Source: UBA4416 sp035439445
Lineage (GTDB): Bacteria > Bacteroidota > Bacteroidia > B-17B0 > Aurantibacillaceae
DNA length: 64,000 bases
Direction of reading: 5' to 3'
Assembly (NCBI GenBank): GCA_035439445.1
Contig: DAORKG010000020.1
Coordinates: 1-64,000, forward strand
The position numbers and the translations under genes were made by a program. Position 1 is the first letter of the stretch. Every line of letters starts with the position of its first letter. The notes below the pieces were generated by a model, which was given only the letters and a program-made list of their open reading frames with translations, had not been told where the DNA came from and made no database searches. This document shows, one piece after another, positions 51,281 to 61,512 of the stretch.

Positions 51281-52522
51281 TTACTCAAATCTTAAACTTT
51301 CAATTGGATCTAAAAGAGAAGCGCGTTTTGCCGGAATATATCCGCTTATTAATCCTACAATTAAACACACTGTAAATCCTATTATGATCCATGTCCATGG
51401 CATAAAAAATGAAGAACTTAAATTAAATGAAATTAAGTTAGCAGCAATAATTCCCATTAAAATTCCGAAAAAACCTCCACTAACACATATAACTACACTC
51501 TCAATCAGAAATTGATTTTTTATTGTTTGTGCTGTTGCTCCTAAGGCTTTTCTTAATCCTATTTCTTTTGTCCTCTCTGTTACTGAGACAAGCATAATGT
51601 TCATTAATCCAATTGATGCGCCTATTAAAGTTATAATACCAATAATAATTGCTCCCATAGAAGCCTTACTTGTTAAACCAATTAACATGCTTGCTAAACT
51701 ATCTGCTCTCACAATTTCAAAATTATCATCTTCACCTAAAGGTACTCTGCGTATTTTTCTAAATAATCCATTGGCTTCTCCTAATGCCAACTCCAACCAA
51801 TATGAATTTTTAGCTAATACACTAATCGTAAAACTCATATCGGGTTTACTAAAATATTGTCGAGCAGCAGTTAAAGGTATAATGCAAACTTTATCTCCAC
51901 CAAACCCCATACTATTACCTTTACTAGCTAATACTCCAATTACTTTATACTTCCCACCATTAATTGTAACAAATTTATCCAATGCTTTTTGTTTTCCTTT
52001 AAACAAAGCAAACTCAACATCCTTACCAATTATGACCATGTGAGAACCACTGATAATTTCCTGAGGAGAAAAATTTCTTCCTTTCTCTAATTCATAACCG
52101 CTTGTTTCCAAATAATTTTCATCACCACCAAATACCTGAATATTAGGATTTGTTTTTTCTGATTCAAATTTTAAACGTGCATTAAATGATGCCATCGTTG
52201 AGACAGCCGTTGTAACAGGAAATGTAAATTCTTCTTTAAATCGTATAGCTTCTTTATAAGTAATGGATTGGTATTTCTTTGCTCTCTTTCCATGACGACC
52301 AACCCTCACATTCATATCCCTGTTTCGAATTGTAAATGAATTGGCCCCCATACTGGTAAAATTACTATTAATAGAACCTTTCATGGCATCAATAGCTGAT
52401 GATATCCCAACCAATGCAGTGATACCAAAAAATATAATCAGCATAGTTAAAAAAGCTCTTAACTTGTTACCTTTAATTGAATCTGTTGCTACTTTAATAT
52501 TTTCTTTGAGCAATAACGCCAT
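51281..52522 (-). CDS. ABC transporter permease, MacB/FtsX type
   Basis: A 413-aa inner-membrane protein. Helix 1 at about 19-41 (RAFLTMLIIFFGITALVGISSA), a large periplasmic MacB_PCD domain (about 42-275, with VFGGDENYLETSGYELEKGR and KVIGVLASKGNSMGFGGDK), then FtsX-domain helices at about 285-310, 335-360 and 370-400 with the TERTKEIGLRKALGA motif between them. Such permeases work with a LolD/MacB-type ATPase, which is not in the window, in lipoprotein or peptide export and stress response. Confidence 0.9.
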   Translation of the reverse strand: MALLLKENIKVATDSIKGNKLRAFLTMLIIFFGITALVGISSAIDAMKGSINSNFTSMGANSFTIRNRDMNVRVGRHGKRAKKYQSITYKEAIRFKEEFTFPVTTAVSTMASFNARLKFESEKTNPNIQVFGGDENYLETSGYELEKGRNFSPQEIISGSHMVIIGKDVEFALFKGKQKALDKFVTINGGKYKVIGVLASKGNSMGFGGDKVCIIPLTAARQYFSKPDMSFTISVLAKNSYWLELALGEANGLFRKIRRVPLGEDDNFEIVRADSLASMLIGLTSKASMGAIIIGIITLIGASIGLMNIMLVSVTERTKEIGLRKALGATAQTIKNQFLIESVVICVSGGFFGILMGIIAANLISFNLSSSFFMPWTWIIIGFTVCLIVGLISGYIPAKRASLLDPIESLRFE

Positions 52523-52586
52523 GCTGTAAAATTAACTATTAAGTCAACAATAAGTTTACCGCTTGTATAGAAAGATTTACCTTTCA

Positions 52587-53966
52587 TTATTCATTTTCCA
52601 AACCCAAAATAGCTAAATCGTAATTTGGTTTCTTTAACAAGGTTGTATCTATGCTTTTATCATCAATACTTCAAAATACATGAATATATTCTTTGGCTGT
52701 CATTCCATCGAAATCAATAATATTGTATTTATACTGAACAGTTTGAATTATACTTAATAAAACTAACAATGTAAATCCTGCAAAGGTAATTTGACGACTC
52801 TTTTTTGGAAAACCCATAATGTAAGTTATAAATGATGCTAGAGGTAAAGACAATAATGGATAGATATCGATTAAAGAACGTTGGCTATATGAACCACCAT
52901 ACCACCAACACCACCAGCTAGAAACCATGTACAGATAAATCGGTAATAAAATAAAAATTGATGTTTTGAATTCTGAATTCAATTTCATTTTAAAAATGCC
53001 AAATAAAGCAAAAAACATGATAGGTGTATACACTAACCATCCTTTTCTGAAACTAAAAAGAATATCTACTAAATGAAAATGATTGAAGTAAAAACGTTCT
53101 TTACCATATGAAAACACGAAGTAATTACCGGTTACATACTTGTAATAAAAGAATTGAAAAGATACTATAAAAAAAGAAATGATTAAAAATACTATAACAA
53201 ACTTCAAGTTTTGTTTATAAAAAGAGAATCTATTTTTAATATCAGCTATAGTATTAACATTAAAAAATAAGAAAGGAATTATTAATAAAACATTTATAGG
53301 TCTAATTAATATTATCAAACCATAACATATGGCTAATATGATAGCATTTTTTAAATTCAGGTTCTGATATGCCTCAACTGAAAAATATAACATTATAGAA
53401 AACAGAGAAAATGTATAGGCATGAGACATTGCTGCTTCTACTGTTGAGTAATACAATAAATTTGTTCCAAAAAACACTAAACAAATAGAAACAGCAGCTA
53501 CCTTTTCATCATAAAATCTCAACAATAATTTACGCAAAAAATAAAAACCTAGTAAAAGGTAAAACAATCCTGAAAATTCAATAAAGAATTCATAAATATC
53601 AGAAAAACCATCAGATGCATAGCCTAAAGGAGTGGAGAGTATATGTGCTAAAAAAAAGAAAGGCGAATATAGAATAGACATTCCCATAGAATATTTGATA
53701 ATATGGTTGCCATGCACATCATCTACATAACCATATTTAATTCCTGAATAGCTGCCTTGATTTTCTGGATTAATAAATCTCAGTGATACATCATTATCAA
53801 TAAAAACAGCAGGCAAATAACTGTAATAACCAATAACATCCCACTTGATCACATCATTTGACTTATAACGAGATAAATTTAAATGAACTTGTATTATGGT
53901 AAGACAAGCTAGTATTATGACTAGTACACTAGGAAATTTTAATACTAATGAAAAAAACTTTTTCAT
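52587..53966 (-). pseudogene. GT-C-like membrane protein, truncated near the C-terminus by a TGA stop
   Basis: An open frame of 431 aa from 53966 to the TGA at 52671-52673. Ten or more membrane helices; KWDVIGYYSYLPAV (about 41-54) is the usual first periplasmic loop with the catalytic-type aspartate of GT-C glycosyltransferases, followed by loops SSWWCWWYGGSYSQRSL (about 355). After the TGA the same frame continues for 27 codons as SIDDKSIDTTLLKKP, then NYDLAILGLENE and TAA (52587-52589), a C-terminus of the kind I recall in related proteins (LL..PDY..A..G). The simplest reading is a TGG or similar codon mutated to TGA late in the gene. The shortened protein keeps all helices and may still work, so 'pseudogene' is tentative; a sequencing error is also possible. 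Confidence 0.75.
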
Positions 53967-53982
53967 AAAACAAACCTTTAAA

Positions 53983-54660
53983 TTACACTAAAACACGTTC
54001 ATAAAATCCACCTATTTGCTTTTCTTTGTTTACAAAATGAATTTCTAAAATCCATTCGCGTTTAGTCCCTAAAACTCCCGGAGCAAACATATCTTTATGA
54101 TTATCCGGATGAATATAATTATCCCTACTATCGCTTTCTATCTGTTCATGTGGAAAATTACCAATCAAATGTCCTGCAATGTCACCACCGAATTCCCATC
54201 CATATTTTCTAGCAAGTTCTACATTATATTGATAATACTCGGCACCAGTTATTGAGGTGTGTGTAAAAAACCAATCACGTGATTCTTTCCAGGCTAATTC
54301 AATATCTAACTTTAATTTTTGTTTTAATGAATCGTTCCCTAGTACATAAGTTCTTCCAACGTCTGCTTCCCAATCTTCGAAAACAGGACCAAAATCAAAA
54401 AATAAAATATCATCGTTTTGTATCATTAAATTAGGCGGATTTTCTCTATACGGATGCAAGGTGTTTTTTCCGGCACGAACAATGCGTTTGTGCCAAAATT
54501 TTTTGATACCATATAACTCAAAAGCTAAAGCATATAATTCTTCATTTAATTGTTTTTCAGTTTTACCAGCAACAATTAAACCTCTTGTTTCTGCGACATT
54601 AAATAGATTGAATGCTTTATCTTCTGCCTTTAATAATTCTTGAACGATTTGAGAATGCAT
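53983..54660 (-). CDS. M24 family metallopeptidase-like protein (aminopeptidase/creatinase fold)
   Basis: A 225-aa cytoplasmic protein. The frame opens at 54726, but ATG 54660 gives the compact N-terminus (MHSQIVQELLKAEDKAF). It fits the pita-bread fold: ILFFDFGPVFEDWEADVGRTYVLG holds the two metal-binding aspartates, AGHLIGNFPHEQI the histidine, and WILEIHFVNKEK a metal glutamate. The final glutamate region (GGFYERVLV) is close to the end. It is shorter than methionine aminopeptidase and lacks the N-terminal creatinase domain; substrate unknown. Confidence 0.8.
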   Translation of the reverse strand: MHSQIVQELLKAEDKAFNLFNVAETRGLIVAGKTEKQLNEELYALAFELYGIKKFWHKRIVRAGKNTLHPYRENPPNLMIQNDDILFFDFGPVFEDWEADVGRTYVLGNDSLKQKLKLDIELAWKESRDWFFTHTSITGAEYYQYNVELARKYGWEFGGDIAGHLIGNFPHEQIESDSRDNYIHPDNHKDMFAPGVLGTKREWILEIHFVNKEKQIGGFYERVLV

Positions 54661-54745
54661 CTTTAAAAAATTGCGAATAACTTTTTTTATAAGTTCTAAA
54701 ATTAAACTATAATTTAAAGCATTCAAAAAAAAGAACTAACTAAAA

Positions 54746-57031
54746 GTGATCCTTTGCATTGCCGAAAAACCAAGTGTTGGAAAAGAAATTGCACGTATAT
54801 TAGGTGCAACTAACCGTCGTGATGGTTTTTATGAAGGCAATAACTATTTAATCAGCTGGACATTTGGTCACTTATGCACACTTAAAGCCCCCGATGATTA
54901 TAGTGATGACTGGAAACGATGGGATTTAAATTATTTACCCATGATTCCACCTCGCTTTCAATTAAAAGTGATTGATAATAGCGGAGTCACAAAGCAGTTT
55001 AATACCTTAAAAAACTTAATTGAACAATGTACTGAAGTAGTAAACTGCGGGGATGCCGGTATTGAAGGAGAATTAATACAACGTTGGGTATTAGCTAAAG
55101 CAGCTAATAATAAACCCGTAAAACGTTTATGGATTTCATCGATGACCGATGAAGCTATTAAAGAAGGTTTTGAAAACTTAAAAGACAGCAAAGAATATGA
55201 TTTGTTGTATGCTGCCGGAAATGCTCGCGCCATAGGTGATTGGCTATTGGGCATGAATGCCAGCAGATTATATACCGTTAAATATGCGCAAGGTCGAGGC
55301 GTTTTATCTATTGGAAGAGTACAAACTCCTACTCTAGCATTAATTGTAAATCGCTATCATGAAATACAAAATTTTAAACCTGAATTTTATTGGGAATTAA
55401 AAACCACTTATCGTGCTGTTGTTTTCAACTCTACTAAACGTAAGTTTACCAAAAAGGAAGATGCTACTCAGATTTTAGAACATATCAAAAATCATTTATT
55501 TGAAATTGTTTCAAGTACCAAAAAGAATGCAAATGAAAGTCCGCTTCCATTATTTGATTTAACCTCTTTACAAGTTGAGTGTAATAAAAAATTAAACTTC
55601 ACAGCGGATGATACATTAAAACATTTGCAAAAACTTTACGAATCAAAATTAGTTACATATCCAAGGGTTGACACCACTTATCTTCCTGAAAATATGTATC
55701 CTAAAATCAAAGGGATTTTAGAAAGTCTAAAACCTTATGAACAGTTCACAAAAGCACTTTTGGATAAGCCTATCAGAAAAAGCAAAAAAGTATTTGACGA
55801 CAAAAAAATTACAGATCACCATGCTATTATTCCAACAGATGTGATGCCTCCATCAGGAATGTACTTACCTGAAAAACAAGTTTATGACATTATAACCAGA
55901 CGTTTTATTGCTGCATTTTATCCAGACTGTGTAGTAAGCAATACGATTGTATTGGGAGATGTGGATGGCAATGAATTTAGCGCCACAGGCAAAGTAATTT
56001 TAGAAGAAGGCTGGAGAGTGTTATACCCTAAAAAAGATTCTGTTAATTCAGAAGAAAAAGACAAAGAAGATGAGGAACAAATAATGCCATTGTTTGTGAA
56101 GGGTGAAAAAGGAGAACATACTCCTGACTTGCAAGAAAAACAAACACAACCTCCTAAAATGCACACCGAAGCTACATTACTTAGAGCCATGGAAACTGCA
56201 GGAAAACAAGTGGATGATCCAGAGTTAAGAGATTTAATGAAAGAAAATGGCATTGGACGTCCATCAACCAGAGCAAATATTATTGAAACATTATTTAAGC
56301 GAAATTATATTACTCGTCAGCGAAAAAACTTAATACCAACTATTACCGGAATCGAATTAATAAAAACCATTAATAATGAATTATTAAAATCTGTTGAGTT
56401 AACAGGTATATGGGAAAAGAAGTTAAGACAAATTGAGAAAGGAGAATACGACCCTCATTTGTTTATGAATGAAATGAAAGAGATGGTTACCAATTTAACC
56501 AATGAGGTAAAATCTGAAAAAGGCAACTCAATTACCATTCAAGCTGATAAACCAAAAAATATTACTACAGAAAATACTGATGCAAAAACAGAAACTGTAG
56601 CAGAAAAAAAGAAAGAAGCAAAATCTGATGCTATTACTAGCTGCCCTAAATGTAAAAACGGAACAATAATAAAAGGCAAAACAGCTTTTGGTTGCAGCGC
56701 ATTTAAAGAAGGATGTAACTTTAAAATTGATTTTGAATTCGGAGGAAAGAAATTAAGCGAAAAACAATTATTTACGCTTATTCAAAAAAAGAAATCTCCA
56801 AGCATCAAAGGATTTACCGTAAATAACAAAAAAGTAAATGGTCATTTAATTTTAAATTCAAACTTTGAAACGGAGTTTGTGGAAGAGCAAGAAAAAACAA
56901 AAACACCTGTTAGCATAGCAGAAAACCAACCATGCCCTAAATGCAAAACAGGAACTATCATTAGAGGAAAAACAGCTTTTGGATGCAATCGTTTTAGAGA
57001 AGGCTGTGATTTTAGAGCTCCAATAAATTAA
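54746..57031 (+). CDS. topB: DNA topoisomerase III with two C-terminal zinc ribbons
   Basis: A 761-aa type IA topoisomerase that relaxes negative supercoils and decatenates. GTG start at 54746 gives the toprim opening MILCIAEKPSVGKEIARILG with E7; NCGDAGIEGELIQRWVL (about 100-116) is the second toprim motif; nucleophile Y305 in LVTYPRVDTTYL; later GRPSTRANIIETL. The C-terminal part has two zinc ribbons (CPKCKNGTIIKGKTAFGC and CPKCKTGTIIRGKTAFGC) separated by a KxFGGKKLSEKQL-type repeat. It may belong to a mobile-element type TopB, but nothing else here suggests transfer. Confidence 0.95.
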   Translation: MILCIAEKPSVGKEIARILGATNRRDGFYEGNNYLISWTFGHLCTLKAPDDYSDDWKRWDLNYLPMIPPRFQLKVIDNSGVTKQFNTLKNLIEQCTEVVNCGDAGIEGELIQRWVLAKAANNKPVKRLWISSMTDEAIKEGFENLKDSKEYDLLYAAGNARAIGDWLLGMNASRLYTVKYAQGRGVLSIGRVQTPTLALIVNRYHEIQNFKPEFYWELKTTYRAVVFNSTKRKFTKKEDATQILEHIKNHLFEIVSSTKKNANESPLPLFDLTSLQVECNKKLNFTADDTLKHLQKLYESKLVTYPRVDTTYLPENMYPKIKGILESLKPYEQFTKALLDKPIRKSKKVFDDKKITDHHAIIPTDVMPPSGMYLPEKQVYDIITRRFIAAFYPDCVVSNTIVLGDVDGNEFSATGKVILEEGWRVLYPKKDSVNSEEKDKEDEEQIMPLFVKGEKGEHTPDLQEKQTQPPKMHTEATLLRAMETAGKQVDDPELRDLMKENGIGRPSTRANIIETLFKRNYITRQRKNLIPTITGIELIKTINNELLKSVELTGIWEKKLRQIEKGEYDPHLFMNEMKEMVTNLTNEVKSEKGNSITIQADKPKNITTENTDAKTETVAEKKKEAKSDAITSCPKCKNGTIIKGKTAFGCSAFKEGCNFKIDFEFGGKKLSEKQLFTLIQKKKSPSIKGFTVNNKKVNGHLILNSNFETEFVEEQEKTKTPVSIAENQPCPKCKTGTIIRGKTAFGCNRFREGCDFRAPIN

Positions 57032-57046
57032 AGTAAAGTAAAAGCA

Positions 57047-57607
57047 ATGATATTTTATTCATATTTAGATTCGGTAATACATGTTTCCAATGATTTGAAA
57101 ACAGAGTTAGCTAAAATTGCTAAAAAGAAAACTATTGAAAAAGGAGAAACACTTATTCAAATTGGAGAGAGATGCAATGATATTTATTTTATTGAAAAAG
57201 GTTTACTAAGAGGATATTACTATTTAGAAGAAAAGGAAATTACTAATTGGTTTGCTTTAGAAGGAGAATTTGCGACATGTTTTTATTCTTTTGTTGTACA
57301 AAAAAACTCTTTTGAAACCATACAAGCTACAGAAGATACAGAACTCATTCAAATCTCTTTTTCAGATTTGCAAGCCTTATACAAAAACTATCCTGAGACC
57401 GAAAGATTAGGAAGAATACTAACGGAGCTATATTACATTCGTTTAGAAGAACGTTTACTAAATATTCAATTTAAATCTGCTAAAGAAAGGTATTTAGCGT
57501 TACTAGAAACAAAATCAAATTTAATAAAACGAGCTCCTCTTGGGCAAATAGCATCATATCTTGGTATCACACAAGAAACTCTAAGCCGCATGAGGGCTGA
57601 ATTATAA
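57047..57607 (+). CDS. Crp/Fnr family transcription regulator
   Basis: A 186-aa regulator. Residues about 20-130 are a cyclic nucleotide-binding type beta-barrel (KGETLIQIGERCNDIYFIEKGLLRGYYY) without the canonical cAMP-binding RxA motif, so the effector is unknown. The C-terminal region (PLGQIASYLGITQETLSRMRAEL) is an HTH winged helix of the FNR type. It starts 15 bp after topB and may regulate YiaA-type gene expression next to it. Confidence 0.85.
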   Translation: MIFYSYLDSVIHVSNDLKTELAKIAKKKTIEKGETLIQIGERCNDIYFIEKGLLRGYYYLEEKEITNWFALEGEFATCFYSFVVQKNSFETIQATEDTELIQISFSDLQALYKNYPETERLGRILTELYYIRLEERLLNIQFKSAKERYLALLETKSNLIKRAPLGQIASYLGITQETLSRMRAEL

Positions 57608-57697
57608 AATAAGTTAAAACCCTATTTTTTGATTTATATCAAAAGCCATCACTTATACCTAACATACCTTTGACTCATAATTTTTAAAATCATTATT

Positions 57698-58126
57698 ATG
57701 AATCAAAGACCATCAAATGCTTTTATAGGAGCCGCATGGGTTGCCTTATTAGCCGGAACTGTTTCTTATTGTATTGGATTATGGAATACCGATATGTATC
57801 TCAATGAAAAAGGTTATTATTTTACCGTACTGATGTATGGCTTATTCTCAGCTGTATCACTACAAAAAGCAGTGAGGGATCAACTGGAAGGAATCAGAGT
57901 AACAAACTTATATTATGGTATTAGTTGGTTCTCTACCTTATTATCTATATTACTTTTAATTATTGGCTTATGGAATGCAGACCTAATGCGAAGTGAAAAA
58001 GGATTTTACGGGATGTCGTTTGTGTTAAGTTTGTTTGCGGCTGTTGCTGTTCAAAAAAATGTACGAGATGTTCAGCTAGCAGAATTTATGAGAAAAAAGA
58101 ATTATGATGAAGAGGTAAATTTATAA
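57698..58126 (+). CDS. YiaA/YiaB-type inner-membrane protein
   Basis: A 142-aa protein made of two repeats, each two helices: AAWVALLAGTVSYCIGLWNTDM, then FTVLMYGLFSAVSLQKAVRDQ; and ISWFSTLLSILLLIIGLWNADL, then GMSFVLSLFAAVAVQKNVRD. The paired GLWNxD and QKxVRD motifs match the YiaAB two-helix domain. Role unknown; possibly stress-related. The Crp/Fnr gene upstream may control it. Confidence 0.85.
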   Translation: MNQRPSNAFIGAAWVALLAGTVSYCIGLWNTDMYLNEKGYYFTVLMYGLFSAVSLQKAVRDQLEGIRVTNLYYGISWFSTLLSILLLIIGLWNADLMRSEKGFYGMSFVLSLFAAVAVQKNVRDVQLAEFMRKKNYDEEVNL

Positions 58127-58134
58127 CCCTAAAG

Positions 58135-58168
58135 AAAAAAGTTGTAGTAAATAATACTACAACTTTTT
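58135..58168 (+). terminator. Terminator after the YiaA-type gene
   Basis: AAAGTTGTAGTA and TACTACAACTTTTTT pair around a short loop; it also faces the convergent queA, so it may serve both directions. Confidence 0.85.
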
Positions 58169-58172
58169 TAAT

Positions 58173-59390
58173 TTATTTTCTAAAAAGCAATGAGCCATCA
58201 CCATAGCTCAAAAATCTATAATTGTTATCTAAAGCATACTGGTAAACCTTACGCCAATCTTCTCCAATAAAAGCAGCAACTAATAATATCAATGTACTTT
58301 CCGGTTGATGAAAATTGGTAACTAATGCATTTACCAATTTAAACTGATACCCGGGTGCTACTAAAATACTTGTTTTTGCATAAAGGGTAACAAGCTTATG
58401 TTGTTTTAAATAATCAATAATGTATTTAAGTGCTTGTTGAGCTGTTAATTGTGTTTCAGAGGAGCTGTATGGTTCCCATTGTTCAACAGTCAATTCCTCT
58501 GGTTTTATATTTTGTGATTGAGAAATTTTCTGACCAATCCAATATAAACTTTCCAACGTTCTCATCGAAGTTGTTCCAACAGCTGTTACTGTTTTATCAA
58601 AATTATGATATAAATATTCTAATGTTTCTAATGACACATCAATGTACTCACCATGCATTTCATGAGCAGCCATTGTATCTGACTTCACCGGTTTAAAAGT
58701 ACCTGCTCCAACATGCAATGTAATATAGGTTGGAACAATCTTCTTGTTTTTTAATTTCTCAAAAACCTTATCAGTAAAATGCAATCCTGCTGTTGGTGCA
58801 GCCACAGAACCTTCTTTTTGAGCATAAATAGTTTGATATCTCTCTAAATCTATTTCTTCTGTATCTCTTTTTAAATAAGGTGGGATTGGAATTGCTCCAG
58901 CAATTTGCAGTACCTCCGCAAAGCTTTTGGAATTTGGTTCCCATGTAAACTCCAAAACAAATGTACCATTTAAACGTTCTTTTATTTCAGCTTTAATCTG
59001 TAAATCAGAAGTGTTCAAATACACAAATTGCTCTTTCCATTTAGCAGCGCCACCAACCAAACATTTCCAAGTAGAATTTCCCTGCTGCAGCATACTCGAA
59101 TAAACATCGGTATGGTTTGATATTGGCTCTAAGCAAAATATTTCAATATCTTTTTGCGATGAAGTTTTAAAAAATAACCTTGCAGGTATAACTTTAGTAT
59201 TATTAAAAAATAATAATGAATCCTCGGGTAAATACTCATCAATAAACTGATACTGAGACTCAAGTATTCTCTGATTTTTATAAACCAATAATTTTGACAA
59301 ATCTCTTTCATTTAAAGGATATTTAGCAATACGTTCATTTGGCAGATCGTAGTTGTAGTCCTTAATAGATATGTGCTTTACATCATTCAT
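58173..59390 (-). CDS. queA: S-adenosylmethionine:tRNA ribosyltransferase-isomerase
   Basis: A 405-aa enzyme that transfers and isomerises the ribosyl part of S-adenosylmethionine onto preQ1 in tRNA (queuosine synthesis). Signatures: YDLPNERIAKYPLNERDLSKLL near the start, LLFFNNTKVIPARLF (about 59-73), GAIPIPPYLKRDTE (about 166), SVAAPTAGLHFTDKVFEKL (about 195) and VGAGTFKPVKSD. It is a bit longer than the E. coli protein (356 aa), as usual in Bacteroidota. It uses the product of metK in this window. Confidence 0.95.
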   Translation of the reverse strand: MNDVKHISIKDYNYDLPNERIAKYPLNERDLSKLLVYKNQRILESQYQFIDEYLPEDSLLFFNNTKVIPARLFFKTSSQKDIEIFCLEPISNHTDVYSSMLQQGNSTWKCLVGGAAKWKEQFVYLNTSDLQIKAEIKERLNGTFVLEFTWEPNSKSFAEVLQIAGAIPIPPYLKRDTEEIDLERYQTIYAQKEGSVAAPTAGLHFTDKVFEKLKNKKIVPTYITLHVGAGTFKPVKSDTMAAHEMHGEYIDVSLETLEYLYHNFDKTVTAVGTTSMRTLESLYWIGQKISQSQNIKPEELTVEQWEPYSSSETQLTAQQALKYIIDYLKQHKLVTLYAKTSILVAPGYQFKLVNALVTNFHQPESTLILLVAAFIGEDWRKVYQYALDNNYRFLSYGDGSLLFRK

Positions 59391-59518
59391 TATTATATAT
59401 CGGCGACAATATTATTAAAACTTTTAGTTATATCCTATCCCTTAAAAACAGTCGCAAATACTATATAAACGTCTAAATCTCTTGCAATCAAGCAAATAAA
59501 TACTGACCTTTGTAACTC

Positions 59519-61381
59519 ATGAAAAAGAAAGTTGAAATTTTGGCACCTGCCAAAAATTTAGTACAAGGCATGGCTGCTATTAACGCAGGTGCCGATGCTG
59601 TTTATATTGGGGCTCCGCAATTCGGCGCTCGATCAAATGCTACCAATTCAGTGGAAGATATTGCTGCTATGGTAGAATATGCTCACTTATTTAAAGCTCA
59701 AGTTTTTGTAGTTATAAATACTATTTTATATGACCACGAATTAGAAGACTGCCAAAAATTAATTCATGAATTATATCACATTGGAGTGGATGCTCTGATT
59801 GTGCAAGACATGGCCATTATGGAAATGAACTTGCCTCCTATTGTTATTCATGCCAGTACACAAGCCAACAATCGTGATCCAAAACATGTGAAATTTTTGG
59901 CAGACGCAGGCATGAAACGTGTAGTATTAGCCAGAGAATTAAATCTGGATCAAATAAAAGAAATACATGAAGCAACCGATGTTGAATTAGAATTCTTTGT
60001 TTCCGGCGCCTTATGTGTAAGTTTTAGTGGAAATTGTTACATGAGTATTGCAGGAGGAGAGCGAAGTGCTAACAGAGGCTCATGTGCTCAAAATTGTCGT
60101 TTACCATATCAATTAATTGATGGTACAGGTACTACACTGATTGCAAATAGTCATTTACTTTCAATCAAAGATTTAGATTTAAGTGATCAGTTACCCAATT
60201 TAATTGAAGCAGGTATTACATCCTTTAAAATAGAGGGCAGATTAAAAGATATGGTATATGTAAAAAACAATACATCTTACCTCCGAAAAAAATTAGACAC
60301 TTTTTTAGAAAATAACGATAAATACCAAAAAGCATCTTCAGGTAGAACCTTCTATAATTTTGATCCTGAAATGGACAGAAGTTTTAACAGAGGTTATACT
60401 GATTACTTTGTAAACAAACGTAAAGAAAAAATAGGTTCGTGGGAGAGCCCTAAATCTCAGGGGCAATTAATTGGTAAACTAATAGAAACTAAAGCCAATG
60501 GTTACGTCATTGAAAATTATGAAAAATTAAACAATGGTGATGGCTTATATTTTATTAATGATGAGGGAGTGGCTGATGGCATGCAAATCAACATCATCGT
60601 AAATGATATTGTTGTTCCAAACACTTTCAGGCCTATAAAACCGGGAACGATTATTTATCGCAATTCAGATGCAGAGTTTAACAGGTTAGTAGAACGTAAT
60701 GATAGCGCCATAAGAAAAATTGGAGTAAAATTACAATTCACAGAAACTAAAGATGGCTTTGAATTACTTGCCATCGATGAAGATGGACATCAGAGCATAT
60801 CATCCTTTGTAGCCGAAAAAGAGCTAGCGAAAAACGAAGAATCTACTATTCCTAATATTAAAAAGAATTTATTAAAAACAGGAAATACTCCTTTCATAGT
60901 AGATGATATACAGGTGGAGTTTTCTCAAAACTGGTTCCTACCTATTTCAAAAATTAATGAAATACGTCGTATTGTATTAGAACAATTAATGGACACCAGA
61001 ATAAAGGATTATCACAGAGAAGAATTTCAAATACAAAAAACGGATCATCCTTATCCTGTGTCTCAATTAGATTTTACCTACAATGTTTCTAATCATATGG
61101 CGCGTGCATTTTACAAACGCCATGGTGTTACAGAAATTGAAAAAGCTTTTGAATTGCAATGGGATCCCGGAAAATCTCGAGTAATGACTACCAAGTATTG
61201 CGTGAAATACGAATTAGGCAAATGTGCTCGTTTCCAAAGAGACACTATGGGCGAAAAAGTAGTTGAGCCATTAACCCTCAAACATGGTGAGAACGAATAC
61301 AAACTAAAATTCAATTGCAAGCCTTGCGAGATGGAAATATGGGAAAAGGACGCAGAGTTGGAATTTGAAGATGAAGATTAA
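59519..61381 (+). CDS. U32 family peptidase-like protein (RNA hydroxylation type)
   Basis: A 620-aa protein. Residues about 1-300 are the U32 domain: VEILAPAKNLVQGMAAINAGADAVYIGAP opening, HASTQANNRDP, VELEFFVSGALCVSFSGNCYMS and RGSCAQNCRLPY with the cysteine set that binds an Fe-S cluster. The second half (about 320-620) is the family's C-terminal part with a final Cys-containing segment (TKYCVKYELGKCARFQ, FNCKPCEMEIW). Relatives (RlhA, TrhP) hydroxylate cytidine in 23S rRNA or uridine in tRNA; this length is typical of Bacteroidota. It diverges from queA by 128 bp. Confidence 0.88.
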   Translation: MKKKVEILAPAKNLVQGMAAINAGADAVYIGAPQFGARSNATNSVEDIAAMVEYAHLFKAQVFVVINTILYDHELEDCQKLIHELYHIGVDALIVQDMAIMEMNLPPIVIHASTQANNRDPKHVKFLADAGMKRVVLARELNLDQIKEIHEATDVELEFFVSGALCVSFSGNCYMSIAGGERSANRGSCAQNCRLPYQLIDGTGTTLIANSHLLSIKDLDLSDQLPNLIEAGITSFKIEGRLKDMVYVKNNTSYLRKKLDTFLENNDKYQKASSGRTFYNFDPEMDRSFNRGYTDYFVNKRKEKIGSWESPKSQGQLIGKLIETKANGYVIENYEKLNNGDGLYFINDEGVADGMQINIIVNDIVVPNTFRPIKPGTIIYRNSDAEFNRLVERNDSAIRKIGVKLQFTETKDGFELLAIDEDGHQSISSFVAEKELAKNEESTIPNIKKNLLKTGNTPFIVDDIQVEFSQNWFLPISKINEIRRIVLEQLMDTRIKDYHREEFQIQKTDHPYPVSQLDFTYNVSNHMARAFYKRHGVTEIEKAFELQWDPGKSRVMTTKYCVKYELGKCARFQRDTMGEKVVEPLTLKHGENEYKLKFNCKPCEMEIWEKDAELEFEDED

Positions 61382-61512
61382 GTAAATACCGAAGATGTAT
61401 CATTTTTTACAGCTTTATAAAAACACGATATATCATTTTTGTTGAAACACTGTCGCTAATTTTCACCTCATAAAATGGCGATTAAAAGAGATAACTTTTA
61501 TATTTGTTTAAT

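Noticed and set aside
52671..52673. Selenocysteine at the TGA of the GT-C-like gene
   Set aside because: No SECIS-like hairpin is apparent directly after the TGA, and this is not a selenoprotein family.
54746..57031. topB as a marker of a second mobile element
   Set aside because: No integrase, relaxase or repeat boundary flanks it; neighbours are ordinary chromosomal genes.
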